Of a stretch of DNA of 64,000 nucleotides, positions 52,907 through 63,246 are shown in pieces. Position 1 is the first letter of the stretch. Every line of letters begins with the position of its first letter. The notes beneath the pieces were generated by a model that saw nothing but the letters and a program-made list of their open reading frames with translations, had not been told where the DNA came from and did no database searches. The position numbers and the translations under genes are program-made. The stretch is from Acetobacteraceae bacterium (GTDB lineage: Bacteria > Pseudomonadota > Alphaproteobacteria > Acetobacterales > Acetobacteraceae). The stretch covers positions 1 to 64,000 of the forward strand of contig SHWL01000008.1 in assembly GCA_009693865.1 (NCBI GenBank), written 5' to 3'.

Positions 52907-54106
52907 TTACCCGGTTCGCACCAGATTTCGAAGAGTCTGGGCGCCTTCGCTGCCCGGGAAAACGGCTGTCAGCGCCGTTGGTGCCAACCCCAGATGCGCG
53001 CCCAGAATTCCCCTGGCCACTGAACGGAGATCGGTTGTCGGCGCCAGATCGCGGTCCTCGAGCAACTGACCTCGCCCGAGGCCAGGCCAATTCGCGATGA
53101 CCCGTCCTCCCGCCACCGCGCCACCCGCCAGGAAGGCCACCGTCGCGGTCCCGTGATCGGTGCCCTGGGTGCCGTTCATTCGCGCGGTCCGGCCGAACTC
53201 CGTCATCGCCAGCACCGCGGTTTGCTTCCAGGCCTCACCCAGCCCATCGCGTAGCGCGTCCAGGCCGGCGTCGAGCTGGGTGAGCGGCCCCACCATCCGG
53301 TCGATCTGGGCCGTATGGGTGTCCCATCCGCCAAGTTCCATGGCGGCGATCCTTGGACCATCCGGAGCCCGCAGCATGGCTCCCGCGGCGCGCGCCAAAG
53401 CCGGAAAACCGAAGCGGGCTTTATCCTTCTCGGACTCGCCCAGTACTTTGTGGCCGAAGCCGCGATCGCGCAGACCCGCCACGATGGCCGGACCGGTCAC
53501 CTTATCGTTCTGGTTCAGACTGAGAATCGCCTGGTACAGCGCCGGCTGAGGCTCGGCGAACCCATGCGGCGCCCAATTGGCAACGTCTTTGGACGCCCCG
53601 GGACCGCCGCGCAGCAGCAAAGGCACCGGCCCGCCAATCGCGATCGCATGGGCCTGACCCGAAGAGGACACATTCAACGCCGCCACCACCCGGTTGAGCC
53701 AGCCACTGGTCATACGGTGATCCGCGCCGCTTTCCAGATAGTCCTGCGCCTCGAAGTGGCTGCGCGCGCGGTACGGGCCGGCGACGGCGTGAACGATCAG
53801 CAGCTCGTTGGCCTGATACCGCGCGTGCGATCGCGACAGCGCCGGGTGCAGGCCGAACATCCCGCCCAGATCGAGCAATCCTTTGTCCTGCCCAGGTTGA
53901 GGCGGCACCAGCGCGGGTCGTAGCGCCATCAGGCCGGGATCGCCGTACGGCACAACCGCGGACAGCCCGTCCATCGCCCCGCGCAAGATCACCACCACGA
54001 ACCGCCGGTCCGTTGGTGCCGCGGCGACGGCGAGCGAGGCGCCGCGCACCGCGATCGCACCGCTCAGGCCCAGCAAAGCAGTCCGGCGGGAAATGATGGG
54101 CATCAT
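52907..54106 (-). CDS. DUF1501-family protein with Tat-like signal
   Basis: A 399-residue protein of the DUF1501 family (sulfatase-like fold). The N-terminus contains a twin-arginine signal (ISRRTALLGLSGAIAV), so it is probably exported folded. The family part includes LRGAMDGLSAVVPYGDP and QTAVLAMTEFGRTARMN, and GTDHGTATVAF. It overlaps the DUF1800 gene by ATGA. Such pairs are common in planctomycetes and some proteobacteria; their substrate is unknown. Confidence 0.9.
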   Translation of the reverse strand: MMPIISRRTALLGLSGAIAVRGASLAVAAAPTDRRFVVVILRGAMDGLSAVVPYGDPGLMALRPALVPPQPGQDKGLLDLGGMFGLHPALSRSHARYQANELLIVHAVAGPYRARSHFEAQDYLESGADHRMTSGWLNRVVAALNVSSSGQAHAIAIGGPVPLLLRGGPGASKDVANWAPHGFAEPQPALYQAILSLNQNDKVTGPAIVAGLRDRGFGHKVLGESEKDKARFGFPALARAAGAMLRAPDGPRIAAMELGGWDTHTAQIDRMVGPLTQLDAGLDALRDGLGEAWKQTAVLAMTEFGRTARMNGTQGTDHGTATVAFLAGGAVAGGRVIANWPGLGRGQLLEDRDLAPTTDLRSVARGILGAHLGLAPTALTAVFPGSEGAQTLRNLVRTG

Positions 54107-55392
54107 CGCCTTTGGAACTCCGGGGAGGTCAGCAACAGGGTCATCGCCTCACGCCGGGATCCGGCCTGGACCATCGCCTCATGGGTCTTCGGGCGAAACA
54201 GCGGTCCAAGCGCAACCTCGGCGAGGCCTATGGGATCGCGGTCGCCGATGCGCGGCGAGACCGCGAAAGCCCAATCGATGCGGCGCATCATGGCCTCGGG
54301 CCCGGACCAGTCGGCGGCGATGTCCGGCCAGCCGTTTGGGGCCGGGGCAGTCCAGAGCGGTTGACCCAGGCCCGACAAAATGGCCAGAAACGGTGGCGTG
54401 GCATCGGGCGGCGGGTCCAGCACGCGGAAACTGGCGACGACCAGATCGAGCGGGGTGCGGAACTTCGTTCCTGGCACCCAGGCCTCGGGGAGCCCCACCA
54501 GTCCGGCGGCGGCCGCGCCCAGATCACCGCTGGTGTCGCGCAAAATTCCCTCGATGACGCGCACGGCGGCGGGCGACGGCGTATCGGCCACGAAGTGGCG
54601 CACGAGTTTGGTGGCCAGGAAGCGATGGGTCGCGGGATGGTTCGCCAGGAAACGCGCCGCTTCGATCCCACCGGCCTCGCCCTCGGGGAAGGTCCGGCCC
54701 ATCAACGTGTGCTCGCCGGGTTCATGCACGCGCGGACGGAAGACAAAGCCCAGGGGCTCGGCGGTTCGCTCGATCGACCAGCCGGTGAGAATGCGGGCGA
54801 AGGACGTCACATCCGCCTGGGTGTAGCCCGCCCCCGGGCTGACCGTGTGCAGTTCCAGGCATTCGCGCGCCAGGTTCTCGTTCAGGCCGCGCTGCGACCG
54901 GAGACCACCCAGGCTGTTCGGACCGATCGAGCCCGCGTTGTCCAGATATATCAGCATCGCCGGATGCCGCAGGACCGCCAGCAGCATGTCCTGAAACCGG
55001 CCGGTGACATGAGGGCGGATCGCTTCCTGAACGAAGGCACCGGCCAGCGCGGCACACTGGCCACGGCGAAGCGAGACGGTGAAATGGTTGGTCCAGAACC
55101 AGACCAACCGCTCCCGGAACGGCATTCGCGTCGCCACAGCCCGCCCCACCGCTGCCAGGCCCTGAGCGCGATACAATGCGCGGGCCCGGGATTCGCCAGG
55201 AGGGGGTTTATCCGTCTGGTCGGCGCGGAGAGCGGTGAGACCTTCGGCGGCTGAGGCCGGTGCGCCTGATTGGGTGGAATCGGGACGCCGCAACTGGTCC
55301 AGCAGCCAGGCCGCGGCGTCGGCCGGCGGTGGGTCTCCGCTGGCCGGGCCAAGACCGAAGCGCGACAAGGCATGAGCGGCCCGCTGATCCAT
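54103..55392 (-). CDS. DUF1800-family protein
   Basis: A 429-residue DUF1800 protein starting MDQRAAHALSRFGLGP, a typical N-terminus for the family. Further landmarks are LVWFWTNHFTVS and NLARECLELHTV, and ADVTSFARILTGW. The gene precedes and overlaps the DUF1501 gene. The ATG at 55392 was chosen because the family starts with the R-A-x-HALSRFG block; the frame is open to 55587. No signal peptide is obvious with this start. Its function is unknown. Confidence 0.9.
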   Translation of the reverse strand: MDQRAAHALSRFGLGPASGDPPPADAAAWLLDQLRRPDSTQSGAPASAAEGLTALRADQTDKPPPGESRARALYRAQGLAAVGRAVATRMPFRERLVWFWTNHFTVSLRRGQCAALAGAFVQEAIRPHVTGRFQDMLLAVLRHPAMLIYLDNAGSIGPNSLGGLRSQRGLNENLARECLELHTVSPGAGYTQADVTSFARILTGWSIERTAEPLGFVFRPRVHEPGEHTLMGRTFPEGEAGGIEAARFLANHPATHRFLATKLVRHFVADTPSPAAVRVIEGILRDTSGDLGAAAAGLVGLPEAWVPGTKFRTPLDLVVASFRVLDPPPDATPPFLAILSGLGQPLWTAPAPNGWPDIAADWSGPEAMMRRIDWAFAVSPRIGDRDPIGLAEVALGPLFRPKTHEAMVQAGSRREAMTLLLTSPEFQRR

Positions 55393-55617
55393 GCCGTTGG
55401 ATTTACACCCAAACGATGTCGAACGGTGTGAGTCAATGCGACCGAATGGCGGCGAAGTGGTCAAAGCGCGATTTCCGAAGGTTTTCGCACTTGCAAAACC
55501 CCGCGCGCGAGCGCATCTGACGGCCCCATGGGTTGGCCCAGGATTGGGCCGCTGAGGTTGAGGCGGGCGCGCGGGGGATAACCGCATGAGGCGCCCGTTT
55601 CCGTATGGAGGTTACCA

Positions 55618-57705
55618 GTGTCAGATACGCCGCTCGATCGAATCCGCAACATCGGCATTACCGCGCATATCGACGCGGGCAAGACCACCACGACCGAGCG
55701 GATTCTGTATTACACCGGGGAGTCCCACAAGATCGGTGAGGTCCACGACGGCAACACCACGACCGATTACATGGACCAGGAGCGGGAGCGGGGGATTACC
55801 ATCACCTCGGCCGCGGTGACGTGTAACTGGAAGGACACCCGGATCAACATCATCGACACGCCTGGCCACATCGACTTCAACATCGAGGTCAATCGCAGCC
55901 TGCGCGTGCTGGACGGCGCGATCTTCATCATCGAGGGCGTGGCGGGCGTGCAGCCGCAGTCCGAGACCAACTGGCGCCTCGCCGACCGGTACAACGTGCC
56001 GCGCATCATTTTCATCAATAAGCTGGACCGTACCGGCGCCGACTTCTACCGCGCGTTCGATACGCTCAAGGAGAAGCTGGACATCGTCGCGCTGCCTTTG
56101 CAACTGCCGATCGGCGAGGAGGACAAGTTCCTCGGCGTCGTCGACCTTGTGGAGATGAAGGCGATCATCTGGGAAGGCGGCGAGCTCGGCGCGAAGTATC
56201 ATTATGCGCCGATCCCCGCCGAGCTGGCCGCCAAGGCCGCCGAACACCGCCAGACCCTGCTCGACACCGCGCTGTCGGTCGATGAGAAGGCGATGGAGGA
56301 ATATTTCGACAAGGGCGACGTCGCGATCGAAACCCTGAAGTCTTGCATTAAGAAGGGCACGATCAGCGGCGAGTTCCGGCCCGTGCTGTGCGGCACCGCG
56401 TTCAAGAACAAAGGTGTGCAGCCGCTGCTCGACGCGGTCATCGATTACCTGCCAAGCCCGATCGATGTGCCTGGCATCGCCGTCGCGCTCGACGAGGGAG
56501 TGGATGAGACGCTGCATCCGGATCGCCGCCGTATCAAAGCCGACACGAAGGCGCCGTTCGCCGGCCTCGCGTTCAAGATCATCAACGACAAATACGGCAC
56601 GCTGACCTTCGTGCGGGTTTATGCCGGCACGCTGAAGTCAGGCGATACGGTGATGAACACCACCAAGGACCATCGCGAGCGGATCGGCCGCATGTTCCAG
56701 ATGCACGCTGACAAGCGCGCGGAAATCAAGCAGGTCGAGGCCGGCGATATCGCCGCCTTCGTTGGCCTGAAAGATACCGGCACCGGCGACACACTGGCCT
56801 CCGCCGACGATCCGGTGGTGTTGGAGCGCATGGCCTTCCCGGTGCCCGTCATCGACATCTCGGTCGAGCCGCGCACCAAGGAAGCGGTCGAAAAGATGAC
56901 CCTCGGGCTGCAGAAACTGGCGGGCGAGGACCCGTCGCTGCATTTGCGCACCGATCAGGAGACCGGTCAGACCATCCTGTCCGGCATGGGCGAATTGCAT
57001 CTGGAAATCATCATCGACCGGCTGCGCCGCGAATACGGCGTCGACTGCGCGATCGGCGCGCCGCAGGTGGCGTATCGCGAAACGATTTCCAAGTCTCATA
57101 CCGAGATTTACACGCACAAGAAGCAGACCGGCGGCTCCGGCCAGTACGCCGAGGTCAAGATCGTCTTCGAACCGCTGGAGCGGAACGGCGGCATCGTGTT
57201 CGAGAACAAGGTCGTCGGCGGCTCGATCCCCAGGGAATTCATTCCGGCGGTGGAAAAGGGGATCAAGGTCCAGGCCGATACCGGCGTGCTCGCCGGGTTC
57301 CCGACCGTGGATTTCAAATACACGCTGATCGACGGCAAGTACCACGATGTCGACTCGTCGACGCTGGCGTTTGAAATCGCCGCCAAGGCTTGTTTCCGCG
57401 AAGGCATGAAGAAGGCTTCTCCCATTATCCTGGAGCCGATCATGGACGTGGAAGTCACCACGCCGCAGGATCACGTGGGCGACGTCGTGGGCGATCTCAA
57501 TCGCCGCCGCGGCCATATTCAGAACCAGGAAAGCTCGGGCTCGACCATCATTGTGAGGGCGTTGGTGCCGCTGAAGGAAATGTTCGGCTACATCTCCCAT
57601 TTGCGCAGCATGACAAAGGGCCGGGCGTCGTTTACCATGCAGTTCCATCACTACGATCCGGTGCCTCGCAATATCGCGGACGAGATTATGAGCAAGAGCG
57701 CATGA
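55618..57705 (+). CDS. fusA: Elongation factor G (isolated copy)
   Basis: A 695-residue translational GTPase: G1 [15 protein letters not shown] at residues 16-30, G2 in [15 protein letters not shown]3 [10 protein letters not shown]4 [11 protein letters not shown], then domains II to V. The start is GTG, with GGAGG nine bases upstream. EF-G moves tRNA and mRNA on the ribosome. The gene lies outside any str operon, and its G domain differs from the usual alphaproteobacterial EF-G ([11 protein letters not shown] where HVDFTIEVERS is common). It may be a second EF-G paralogue. The next small gene starts one base after its stop. Confidence 0.93.
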   Translation: MSDTPLDRIRNIGITAHIDAGKTTTTERILYYTGESHKIGEVHDGNTTTDYMDQERERGITITSAAVTCNWKDTRINIIDTPGHIDFNIEVNRSLRVLDGAIFIIEGVAGVQPQSETNWRLADRYNVPRIIFINKLDRTGADFYRAFDTLKEKLDIVALPLQLPIGEEDKFLGVVDLVEMKAIIWEGGELGAKYHYAPIPAELAAKAAEHRQTLLDTALSVDEKAMEEYFDKGDVAIETLKSCIKKGTISGEFRPVLCGTAFKNKGVQPLLDAVIDYLPSPIDVPGIAVALDEGVDETLHPDRRRIKADTKAPFAGLAFKIINDKYGTLTFVRVYAGTLKSGDTVMNTTKDHRERIGRMFQMHADKRAEIKQVEAGDIAAFVGLKDTGTGDTLASADDPVVLERMAFPVPVIDISVEPRTKEAVEKMTLGLQKLAGEDPSLHLRTDQETGQTILSGMGELHLEIIIDRLRREYGVDCAIGAPQVAYRETISKSHTEIYTHKKQTGGSGQYAEVKIVFEPLERNGGIVFENKVVGGSIPREFIPAVEKGIKVQADTGVLAGFPTVDFKYTLIDGKYHDVDSSTLAFEIAAKACFREGMKKASPIILEPIMDVEVTTPQDHVGDVVGDLNRRRGHIQNQESSGSTIIVRALVPLKEMFGYISHLRSMTKGRASFTMQFHHYDPVPRNIADEIMSKSA

Positions 57706-57706
57706 C

Positions 57707-58030
57707 ATGAGTGGAGCCCGTCTTCACTGGAAGCGGGGACGGCAGGAGGAAGGTGCCGGGGTTTCGCCCCGGACACTGGAGTGGGTCGGTTATGACAACG
57801 CGGGCGAGCCAGTCGCCCGCGTTGTTCGTGTGCAGGGGCCGTATTCGACGGGATGGCGGTCGTTCCAGGCGGTGGCGCGGGACGCGACGGCGACCGTGGT
57901 GGATTTGCGGCCCGCATGTCCGCCGGACGGGGCGGGGTGGCTGGCCTGCGTCGGGCCGCGTGTCGTGGGGCGCGCCGGGCAGCCTTTGCAGGCAGTGCGA
58001 GCGGTCGAGGCCACGCTGGACGAGGAATAA
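57707..58030 (+). CDS. Hypothetical 107-residue protein after fusA
   Basis: It starts one base after the fusA stop. The residues PRTLEWVGYDNAGEPVARVVRV and GPYSTGWRSFQAVAR look like a folded beta-rich domain, and the C-terminus is acidic. No family is recognised. An overlapping frame at 57711 is open further but lacks such features. It probably shares the fusA transcript. Confidence 0.5.
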   Translation: MSGARLHWKRGRQEEGAGVSPRTLEWVGYDNAGEPVARVVRVQGPYSTGWRSFQAVARDATATVVDLRPACPPDGAGWLACVGPRVVGRAGQPLQAVRAVEATLDEE

Positions 58031-58105
58031 CCAGCGCAAGTTCCGGACTGGGTTTCCGTCCTTTGTCCACCGATTGTTCGGGCCTGTTCAGCGAGGCAGG
58101 GACCC

Positions 58106-58795
58106 ATGCACGTCACCATCGAACCCGGCGTACTTTATTTCGGCACACCCGTCGTTCTGATCAGCACGGTCAACGAGGACGGATCCTTCAATCTGGCACC
58201 GATGTCCTCGGCCTTTTGGCTGCGGTGGCGTTGCATGCTGGGTCTCGGGTCGCCGTCGAAGACCACCCGGAAACTGGCGCGGACGCGGGAATGCGTGCTG
58301 AACCTGCCGTCAGACCCTTTGGCCGATATGGTTGACCGGTTGGCGCTGACCACGGGATCCGATCCGGTGCCGGATCATAAACTCCGCCGTGGCTACAGGT
58401 TTGAACCCGGCAAGTTCGCGATCTCCGGGTTCACCCCGATCCCGTCCGAAACAGTGGCCGCGCCGCGTGTTCAGGAGTGTCCGGTCCAGATGGAAGTCAT
58501 CGTTGAAGCGATACACGGCCTCGCCGAGGACGATCCGGCGCAGCGTGGCGGCATCAGTGTGATCGAGGTTCGGGTCCAGCGTGTGCATGTCGAGGAATCG
58601 ATTCTGATGGAAGGACATGCGAACCGGGTCGACCCCGGCAAATGGCGGCTGTTGATTTTGAGTTTTCAGGAGTTTTATGGGCTCGGGCCGAAAGTGCATC
58701 CATCCCGGCTCGGAACGATCCCCGAGACGCTGTACCGGGGACCTGACATCGAGCGGGCGCGCGAAACGGTGCGGGCGCCCGCCCTTATCCCCTGA
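58106..58795 (+). CDS. Flavin reductase-like (FMN-binding split barrel) protein
   Basis: A 229-residue DIM6/NTAB-type flavin reductase-like protein. FGTPVVLISTVNEDGSFNLAPMSSAFW is the FMN-binding strand pattern of the split-barrel fold. Such proteins reduce flavin for monooxygenases, so it might serve the LLM or other oxygenases in the region, though it is far from them. It overlaps the opposing acyl-CoA synthetase end by 11 bases. Confidence 0.83.
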   Translation: MHVTIEPGVLYFGTPVVLISTVNEDGSFNLAPMSSAFWLRWRCMLGLGSPSKTTRKLARTRECVLNLPSDPLADMVDRLALTTGSDPVPDHKLRRGYRFEPGKFAISGFTPIPSETVAAPRVQECPVQMEVIVEAIHGLAEDDPAQRGGISVIEVRVQRVHVEESILMEGHANRVDPGKWRLLILSFQEFYGLGPKVHPSRLGTIPETLYRGPDIERARETVRAPALIP

Positions 58796-60923
58796 GCGGA
58801 ACGATCAGCGCGTCGACCGCCGTGATCCGATCGCCCGCGCAGATCAATGGATTGATGTCCAGCTCCGCCACCAAATCCCGATGATCGGCCGCGAAACGAG
58901 ACACACGGCTGACAATATCGGAAAGTTTGCCGAGGTTCACCGCCTCCATGCCGCGAAAACCTTCCAGGAGTTTTATCCCCTTCAGGCTTCGCAGCATGCC
59001 CATCGCCTCATGCGGCGTGACCGGCGCGGGGGACATGGCACTGTCCTTCAACACCTCGATCAGCACGCCGCCGAGACCCACGACGATCAACGGCCCGAAC
59101 AGCGGATCGTTACGGGCACCGATCACCAACTCCACACCCTGGGGCACCATGGGCTGGACCAGCACGCCATTGAGTCGTGGTGGCGGCGACACCTTGGCCG
59201 CGTTCGCCATCACGGCGGCATAGGCCGCGCGGACCTCCTCCGCCGAACGCAGATTGAGACGGATGACCCCGGCCTCGGTCTTGTGCGGCAGGTCCGGAGA
59301 TTCAACCTTCATCACCACCGGAAAGCCCAACGTGGCCGCGGCGGCGACCGCTTCATCGGCGCTCTGAGTCAGACGCTCGCCCACCACGGGCACGTCATAA
59401 AGCGCGAGAATTTCCTTCGCCTCGCGCTCCGTCACCGTCGCGCCCGTTGCCGCGCCGATCAGTTGTTTCGCCTTCGCGACCGTCGCCGCGGGCGTGGGCG
59501 GAACGATCTGCTCACCGGCCTTGCGTTTGTCGTCCCGCCAGTGCCACGCCGCCAGCGCGGAGAAACATGCGTTCATCGAGCGGAACAACGCCACGCGCTC
59601 GCACTGATTTGCCTCGATCACGCCCGGTCCGTCCTGCCATTCCGTCTGCCACGCGACACAGGCCATCTTGCCGTGCTGGATCGCCAGGTCGTTGTACACC
59701 AACGGCCGTTTCGCAGACGCCACCGATCCATAAGTCATGGGTGAAACGAGTACCCCATATTGTGGATCGTTCAACAACGCGCCCGCGCAAATCCCCAGCG
59801 ACGCGGGATCGGACAACACCTGAGCCGTCACATCGCAGGGGTTGCGCGACGATCCGAACTCCGGAATACGCGATTCCAGAATGACCCGCGCTTCGTCCGA
59901 GGGTTGCGGCATCGGCACGCCTTGCTGCTCCGCCCGATCCGCCGCCATGATCGCCGCGCCGCCCGAGGCCGCGACCACCGCCGCGCCCCGCGCTTTCGGT
60001 GCCGGCGCCTTGGCGAAGAACGCCGCCGTTTCCATCAATGCCTCGTAATCGTCCACGACCACCGCGCCGACCTTACGAAATGCCGCGCGGTACGTCTCAT
60101 GCGACCCGGCCAAAGACCCCGTATGCGACATCGCCGCCTGGGCCCCCTGCTCGCCGGTCGCCATTTTGAAGATCACCAGCGGTTTGTCCGCTTTCCACGC
60201 GTTTTCCGCCGCCATCAGCAGCCGCTCCGGCGTCGACATGCCCTCGAACACGCAGGCGATCGACGCGCAGGTGGGATCCTCGACGAGGTAGTTGACATAA
60301 TCCGCCATGTCCACGTCGCAGGAGTTCCCGGATGTCAGGACATGCGATACGGACAGGCCGCGCACGACACCCTGCGCCAACGCCATGCCCAAAGCCCCGG
60401 ACTGCGAAATCACCCCCACCGCGTGCGCCGTCGGTTTCGGAATGGGCGTGATGTCCATGAAGGTAATCCGCGAATCCAACGTCGCGTTCACCACGCCGAT
60501 GCAATTCGGCCCAACAATCCTGATCCCGCTCTCCTGAGCGATCGCCGCCAGCCGCTGTTGTTCCGCGATCCGTTCTTCTTTGCCCGTCTCGGAATAACCC
60601 GACGCGAAGATAATCACCCCGCCCACGCCCATTTTCACGCAATCGAGCACGATTTCTTCCACCGCCTCCCGCGCCGCCGTGATCACGGCGCAATCGACGA
60701 CCTCCGGCAAATCGCGGACATTGGCATAACATTTCATATCGCCAATGGTCTGGTACCGCGCGTTCACCGGATAAAACCGCCCGCCGTAGTGCCGGAGATT
60801 GTACAGCACACGCTCCCCGAACGAACCCGCGCGAGTGGAGGCGCCAATGACGGCGACGCTTGCCGGATCCAGCAACCTCGTAAGATCGGCCCGGTTGTAG
60901 TTCGTGGTACGCCTGTTTTGCAT
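58785..60923 (-). CDS. ADP-forming acyl-CoA synthetase (fused alpha and beta)
   Basis: A 712-residue acetate-CoA ligase (ADP-forming)-type protein. The CoA-binding domain begins LLDPASVAVIGAS. The ligase-CoA part holds SHTGSLAGSHETY, with the phospho-histidine region. The C-terminal ATP-grasp has VMKVESPDLPHKTEAGVI and ELDINPLI. It converts acyl-CoA plus ADP and phosphate to acid plus ATP, or the reverse. The ATG at 60923 was chosen; the frame is open to 61205 through the divergent SDR gene. Confidence 0.9.
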   Translation of the reverse strand: MQNRRTTNYNRADLTRLLDPASVAVIGASTRAGSFGERVLYNLRHYGGRFYPVNARYQTIGDMKCYANVRDLPEVVDCAVITAAREAVEEIVLDCVKMGVGGVIIFASGYSETGKEERIAEQQRLAAIAQESGIRIVGPNCIGVVNATLDSRITFMDITPIPKPTAHAVGVISQSGALGMALAQGVVRGLSVSHVLTSGNSCDVDMADYVNYLVEDPTCASIACVFEGMSTPERLLMAAENAWKADKPLVIFKMATGEQGAQAAMSHTGSLAGSHETYRAAFRKVGAVVVDDYEALMETAAFFAKAPAPKARGAAVVAASGGAAIMAADRAEQQGVPMPQPSDEARVILESRIPEFGSSRNPCDVTAQVLSDPASLGICAGALLNDPQYGVLVSPMTYGSVASAKRPLVYNDLAIQHGKMACVAWQTEWQDGPGVIEANQCERVALFRSMNACFSALAAWHWRDDKRKAGEQIVPPTPAATVAKAKQLIGAATGATVTEREAKEILALYDVPVVGERLTQSADEAVAAAATLGFPVVMKVESPDLPHKTEAGVIRLNLRSAEEVRAAYAAVMANAAKVSPPPRLNGVLVQPMVPQGVELVIGARNDPLFGPLIVVGLGGVLIEVLKDSAMSPAPVTPHEAMGMLRSLKGIKLLEGFRGMEAVNLGKLSDIVSRVSRFAADHRDLVAELDINPLICAGDRITAVDALIVPLRG

Positions 60924-60998
60924 CGTTTCCGCCCGATTGACGTTTCTCTGACCGCGAGCATAGTCACGGCTTCCGGAAACGCCAAGAATGAGGGCCGC

Positions 60999-61784
60999 AT
61001 GTCGTCGCTGTTCGATCTGACCGGTAAGGTCGCCATCGTCACCGGCTCCACCAAGGGGATCGGACTCGCCATCGTCAAACGCATGGCCGAGCACGGCGCG
61101 ACCGTCGTTGTTTCCAGCCGCAAACTGGATGCGTGCGAGGCGGTGGCGAAAGATATTCGCGGCGCCGGCGGCAAGGCCGTTGTCATTCCGTGCCATGTCG
61201 CGCACAAGGATCAGTTACAAAACCTCGTCGACCGGACGCTGGCCGAGTGCGGCGGGATCGATATCGTGGTCAGCAACGCGGCGGTGAATCCCTACCTGGG
61301 CCCGCAGGCGGGCGCGTCGGATGAGGTGTTCGACCGGATCATGGGCACCAATGTTCGTTCCAATTTCTGGCTGTCGAACATGACCTGCCCGCATCTCGCC
61401 GCGCGCGGCGGCGGATCGTTCATTATCATTTCGTCGATCGGCGGGCTGCTCGGGGATGCCTCGATAGGCCTTTACTGTGTGTCCAAGGCGGCGGACATCG
61501 CCCTGGTTCGGAACATCTGCGTGGAGTGGGGGCCGAAGAACGTGCGCGCCAACGCGATCGCGCCGGGCCTGGTGCGCACGGATTTCGCCCGCGCGCTGTG
61601 GGAAGATCCCGTCCGCTACAAGAAAACCACGCGGGACGCGCCGTTGGGCCGCATCGGCGAGCCGGATGAGATCGCCGGGGCCGCGATCTTCCTGGCCTCC
61701 TCGTCCGGGAGTTTCACGAGCGGCCAGACCATCGTCATCGACGGCGGCCGCATGGCCGGCGCGCCGTTGCACAAAGATGACTGA
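60999..61784 (+). CDS. Short-chain dehydrogenase/reductase
   Basis: A 261-residue SDR. The cofactor motif TGSTKGIGLAI, the NAA-type strand motif VSNAAVN, the catalytic serine in IISSIGGLLGD and the YCVSK pair are all present. The C-terminal GQTIVIDGG completes the family. It is NAD(P)-dependent with an unknown substrate. The frame is open far upstream through the antisense of the CoA synthetase gene, so the start is set at 60999. It is 12 bases before the aminotransferase-like gene. Confidence 0.9.
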   Translation: MSSLFDLTGKVAIVTGSTKGIGLAIVKRMAEHGATVVVSSRKLDACEAVAKDIRGAGGKAVVIPCHVAHKDQLQNLVDRTLAECGGIDIVVSNAAVNPYLGPQAGASDEVFDRIMGTNVRSNFWLSNMTCPHLAARGGGSFIIISSIGGLLGDASIGLYCVSKAADIALVRNICVEWGPKNVRANAIAPGLVRTDFARALWEDPVRYKKTTRDAPLGRIGEPDEIAGAAIFLASSSGSFTSGQTIVIDGGRMAGAPLHKDD

Positions 61785-61796
61785 TCCGGAGCCGTC

Positions 61797-62897
61797 ATGA
61801 CTGAAACCCCCCTGTTCAATCCTCGGGATTTTGCCATCCCGGACGGTGTCGCCCATGTCTGCGCGGGCGGCGAGACCGCCTGTCTGCGCGGCCACGACGC
61901 CGCTTTGTCCCGCTATCTGCGTGACAAAAGCACCGGCATGCCCGGCCGCGTCGCGCAGGAAGCGCAGATCGCCCGCGCTCGCGCCGGAATCGCCCGTTTA
62001 TGGAACACGGATACCGGTTCGATCGGCTTCGTGAGCAACGTCGCCGAAGGCGTTTCGATCGTCGCGGAAAGTCTGGATTTTCGAAATGGCGCCAATATCG
62101 TCATCGATGCCAACGAGTATCCCTCCGTCGCGGGACCGTTCCTGAAACGCGCGGCCGTTCGCCAGGCCAGAGGAACCGGCCCCGACCGTTTCGCCGGTCT
62201 TGTGGATGCCCAAACCCGCGTCATCGGGGTCAGCCATGTGTCCTACCTGACGGGCGAACGGTTGGACCTGATCGCACTTCGCAAACTGGCCGACAGCGTG
62301 GGCGCCTTGCTGATCGTCGATTTCACCCAGGCGGCCGGGTACTTGCCGATCGAAGCCGCGATCGCCGATTTCGCCTTCTCCGCCTGCTACAAATGGCTCC
62401 TGGGCATTACCGGTGTCGCCGTTGCCTTCTGGAACCGCGCCCGTCAGCCCAACTGGGCACCCATCAGCGCCGGATGGTACTCCTTCGAGCCGGGATCCCG
62501 CGGTTACGACACCCCACCAAGGCTACGCGCCGACGCCCTCCGCTTCACCCGCGGCAACCCAGCTCACGCCCCGGTTTATGTGCTGGCCGAGGCGCTGGAT
62601 TACCTCGCCGCCTTCGACATGCGCGACGTCCAGGCCCATGTGCAAGGCCTGACCACGGATATGCTGGAACGCCTGCGCGGCCTGCAAATCCCCACTTTGA
62701 CCCCATCCGATCCAGCCCGCCACGGCGCCAGCGTCTGCGTCCCATCCCCCCAGGCGCAGGCCATCGTCGGCGCCATGGCCGAACAAGGCGTAATGGCCTG
62801 GAACGGCCAGGGACGCGTGCGCTTCAGCTTCCACGGCTACAACTCTCGTCACGACGTCGACCGGGCTACCGCCGCCCTGCGCTCGGCCTGGGCCTGA
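61797..62897 (+). CDS. Class V aminotransferase-fold PLP enzyme
   Basis: A 366-residue fold-type I PLP enzyme (aminotransferase class V/cysteine desulfurase-like). The Schiff-base lysine lies in FSACYKWLLGITG, and the aspartate that binds the pyridine nitrogen is in IVDFTQAAGYLP. Family members include kynureninase-like and isopenicillin-epimerase-like enzymes. No desulfurase cysteine loop is evident. It follows the SDR closely, suggesting one operon; the reaction is undetermined. Confidence 0.87.
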   Translation: MTETPLFNPRDFAIPDGVAHVCAGGETACLRGHDAALSRYLRDKSTGMPGRVAQEAQIARARAGIARLWNTDTGSIGFVSNVAEGVSIVAESLDFRNGANIVIDANEYPSVAGPFLKRAAVRQARGTGPDRFAGLVDAQTRVIGVSHVSYLTGERLDLIALRKLADSVGALLIVDFTQAAGYLPIEAAIADFAFSACYKWLLGITGVAVAFWNRARQPNWAPISAGWYSFEPGSRGYDTPPRLRADALRFTRGNPAHAPVYVLAEALDYLAAFDMRDVQAHVQGLTTDMLERLRGLQIPTLTPSDPARHGASVCVPSPQAQAIVGAMAEQGVMAWNGQGRVRFSFHGYNSRHDVDRATAALRSAWA

Positions 62898-63157
62898 GCG
62901 GTAGCGCCGGAGCTCCGCCCCGGACCCCGACCAGAGGGCGTTGCCCTCCTGGACCTCCCACCAGGGACACGGTCCCTGGACCGCGATTCATTGTGCGGGA
63001 ATTGGAAGAGGGCCCATCGAGATGTTGCAACGTCCGCGCAGGCCCTCTCCCAATTCCCGCACAAAAAGTCATGGTTCCAAGGGCCACTGCCCTTGGCGGG
63101 TGTCCAGAGGGCGGCGCCCTCTGGTCGGGGTCTGGGGCGAAGCTCCAGCGCTACCGC
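62898..63157. repeat. 260-bp imperfect palindrome upstream of thrS
   Basis: The outer arms (GCGGTAGCGC to the right-hand GCGCTACCGC) pair over many bases with gaps. A central hairpin has a 23-bp arm at 62992-63014 and its complement at 63041-63063 with one mismatch. It is non-coding, lies right after the aminotransferase-like stop, and ends 90 bp before thrS. It looks like a dispersed palindromic repeat and may also terminate or regulate transcripts. Confidence 0.8.
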
Positions 63158-63246
63158 TAACCCTTGCCGCGAGCCGCCGCCGGTGCCATGTCCCACCGGC
63201 TGCCAAGATCCCGTGGCGAGCCCAGATACAGAGAGGACAGAGACCC

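Noticed and set aside
57711-58160. Overlapping 149-codon frame after fusA
   Set aside because: It overlaps the more plausible 57707 frame and the flavin reductase start, and has no folded-domain look.
59760-61784. Plus-strand frame of 674 codons taken as one gene
   Set aside because: Only the last 261 codons (from 60999) are the SDR. The first part is antisense to the acyl-CoA synthetase.
62898-63246. tRNA or riboswitch in the thrS leader
   Set aside because: The structure is a symmetric palindrome, without tRNA arms or a T-box-like motif.
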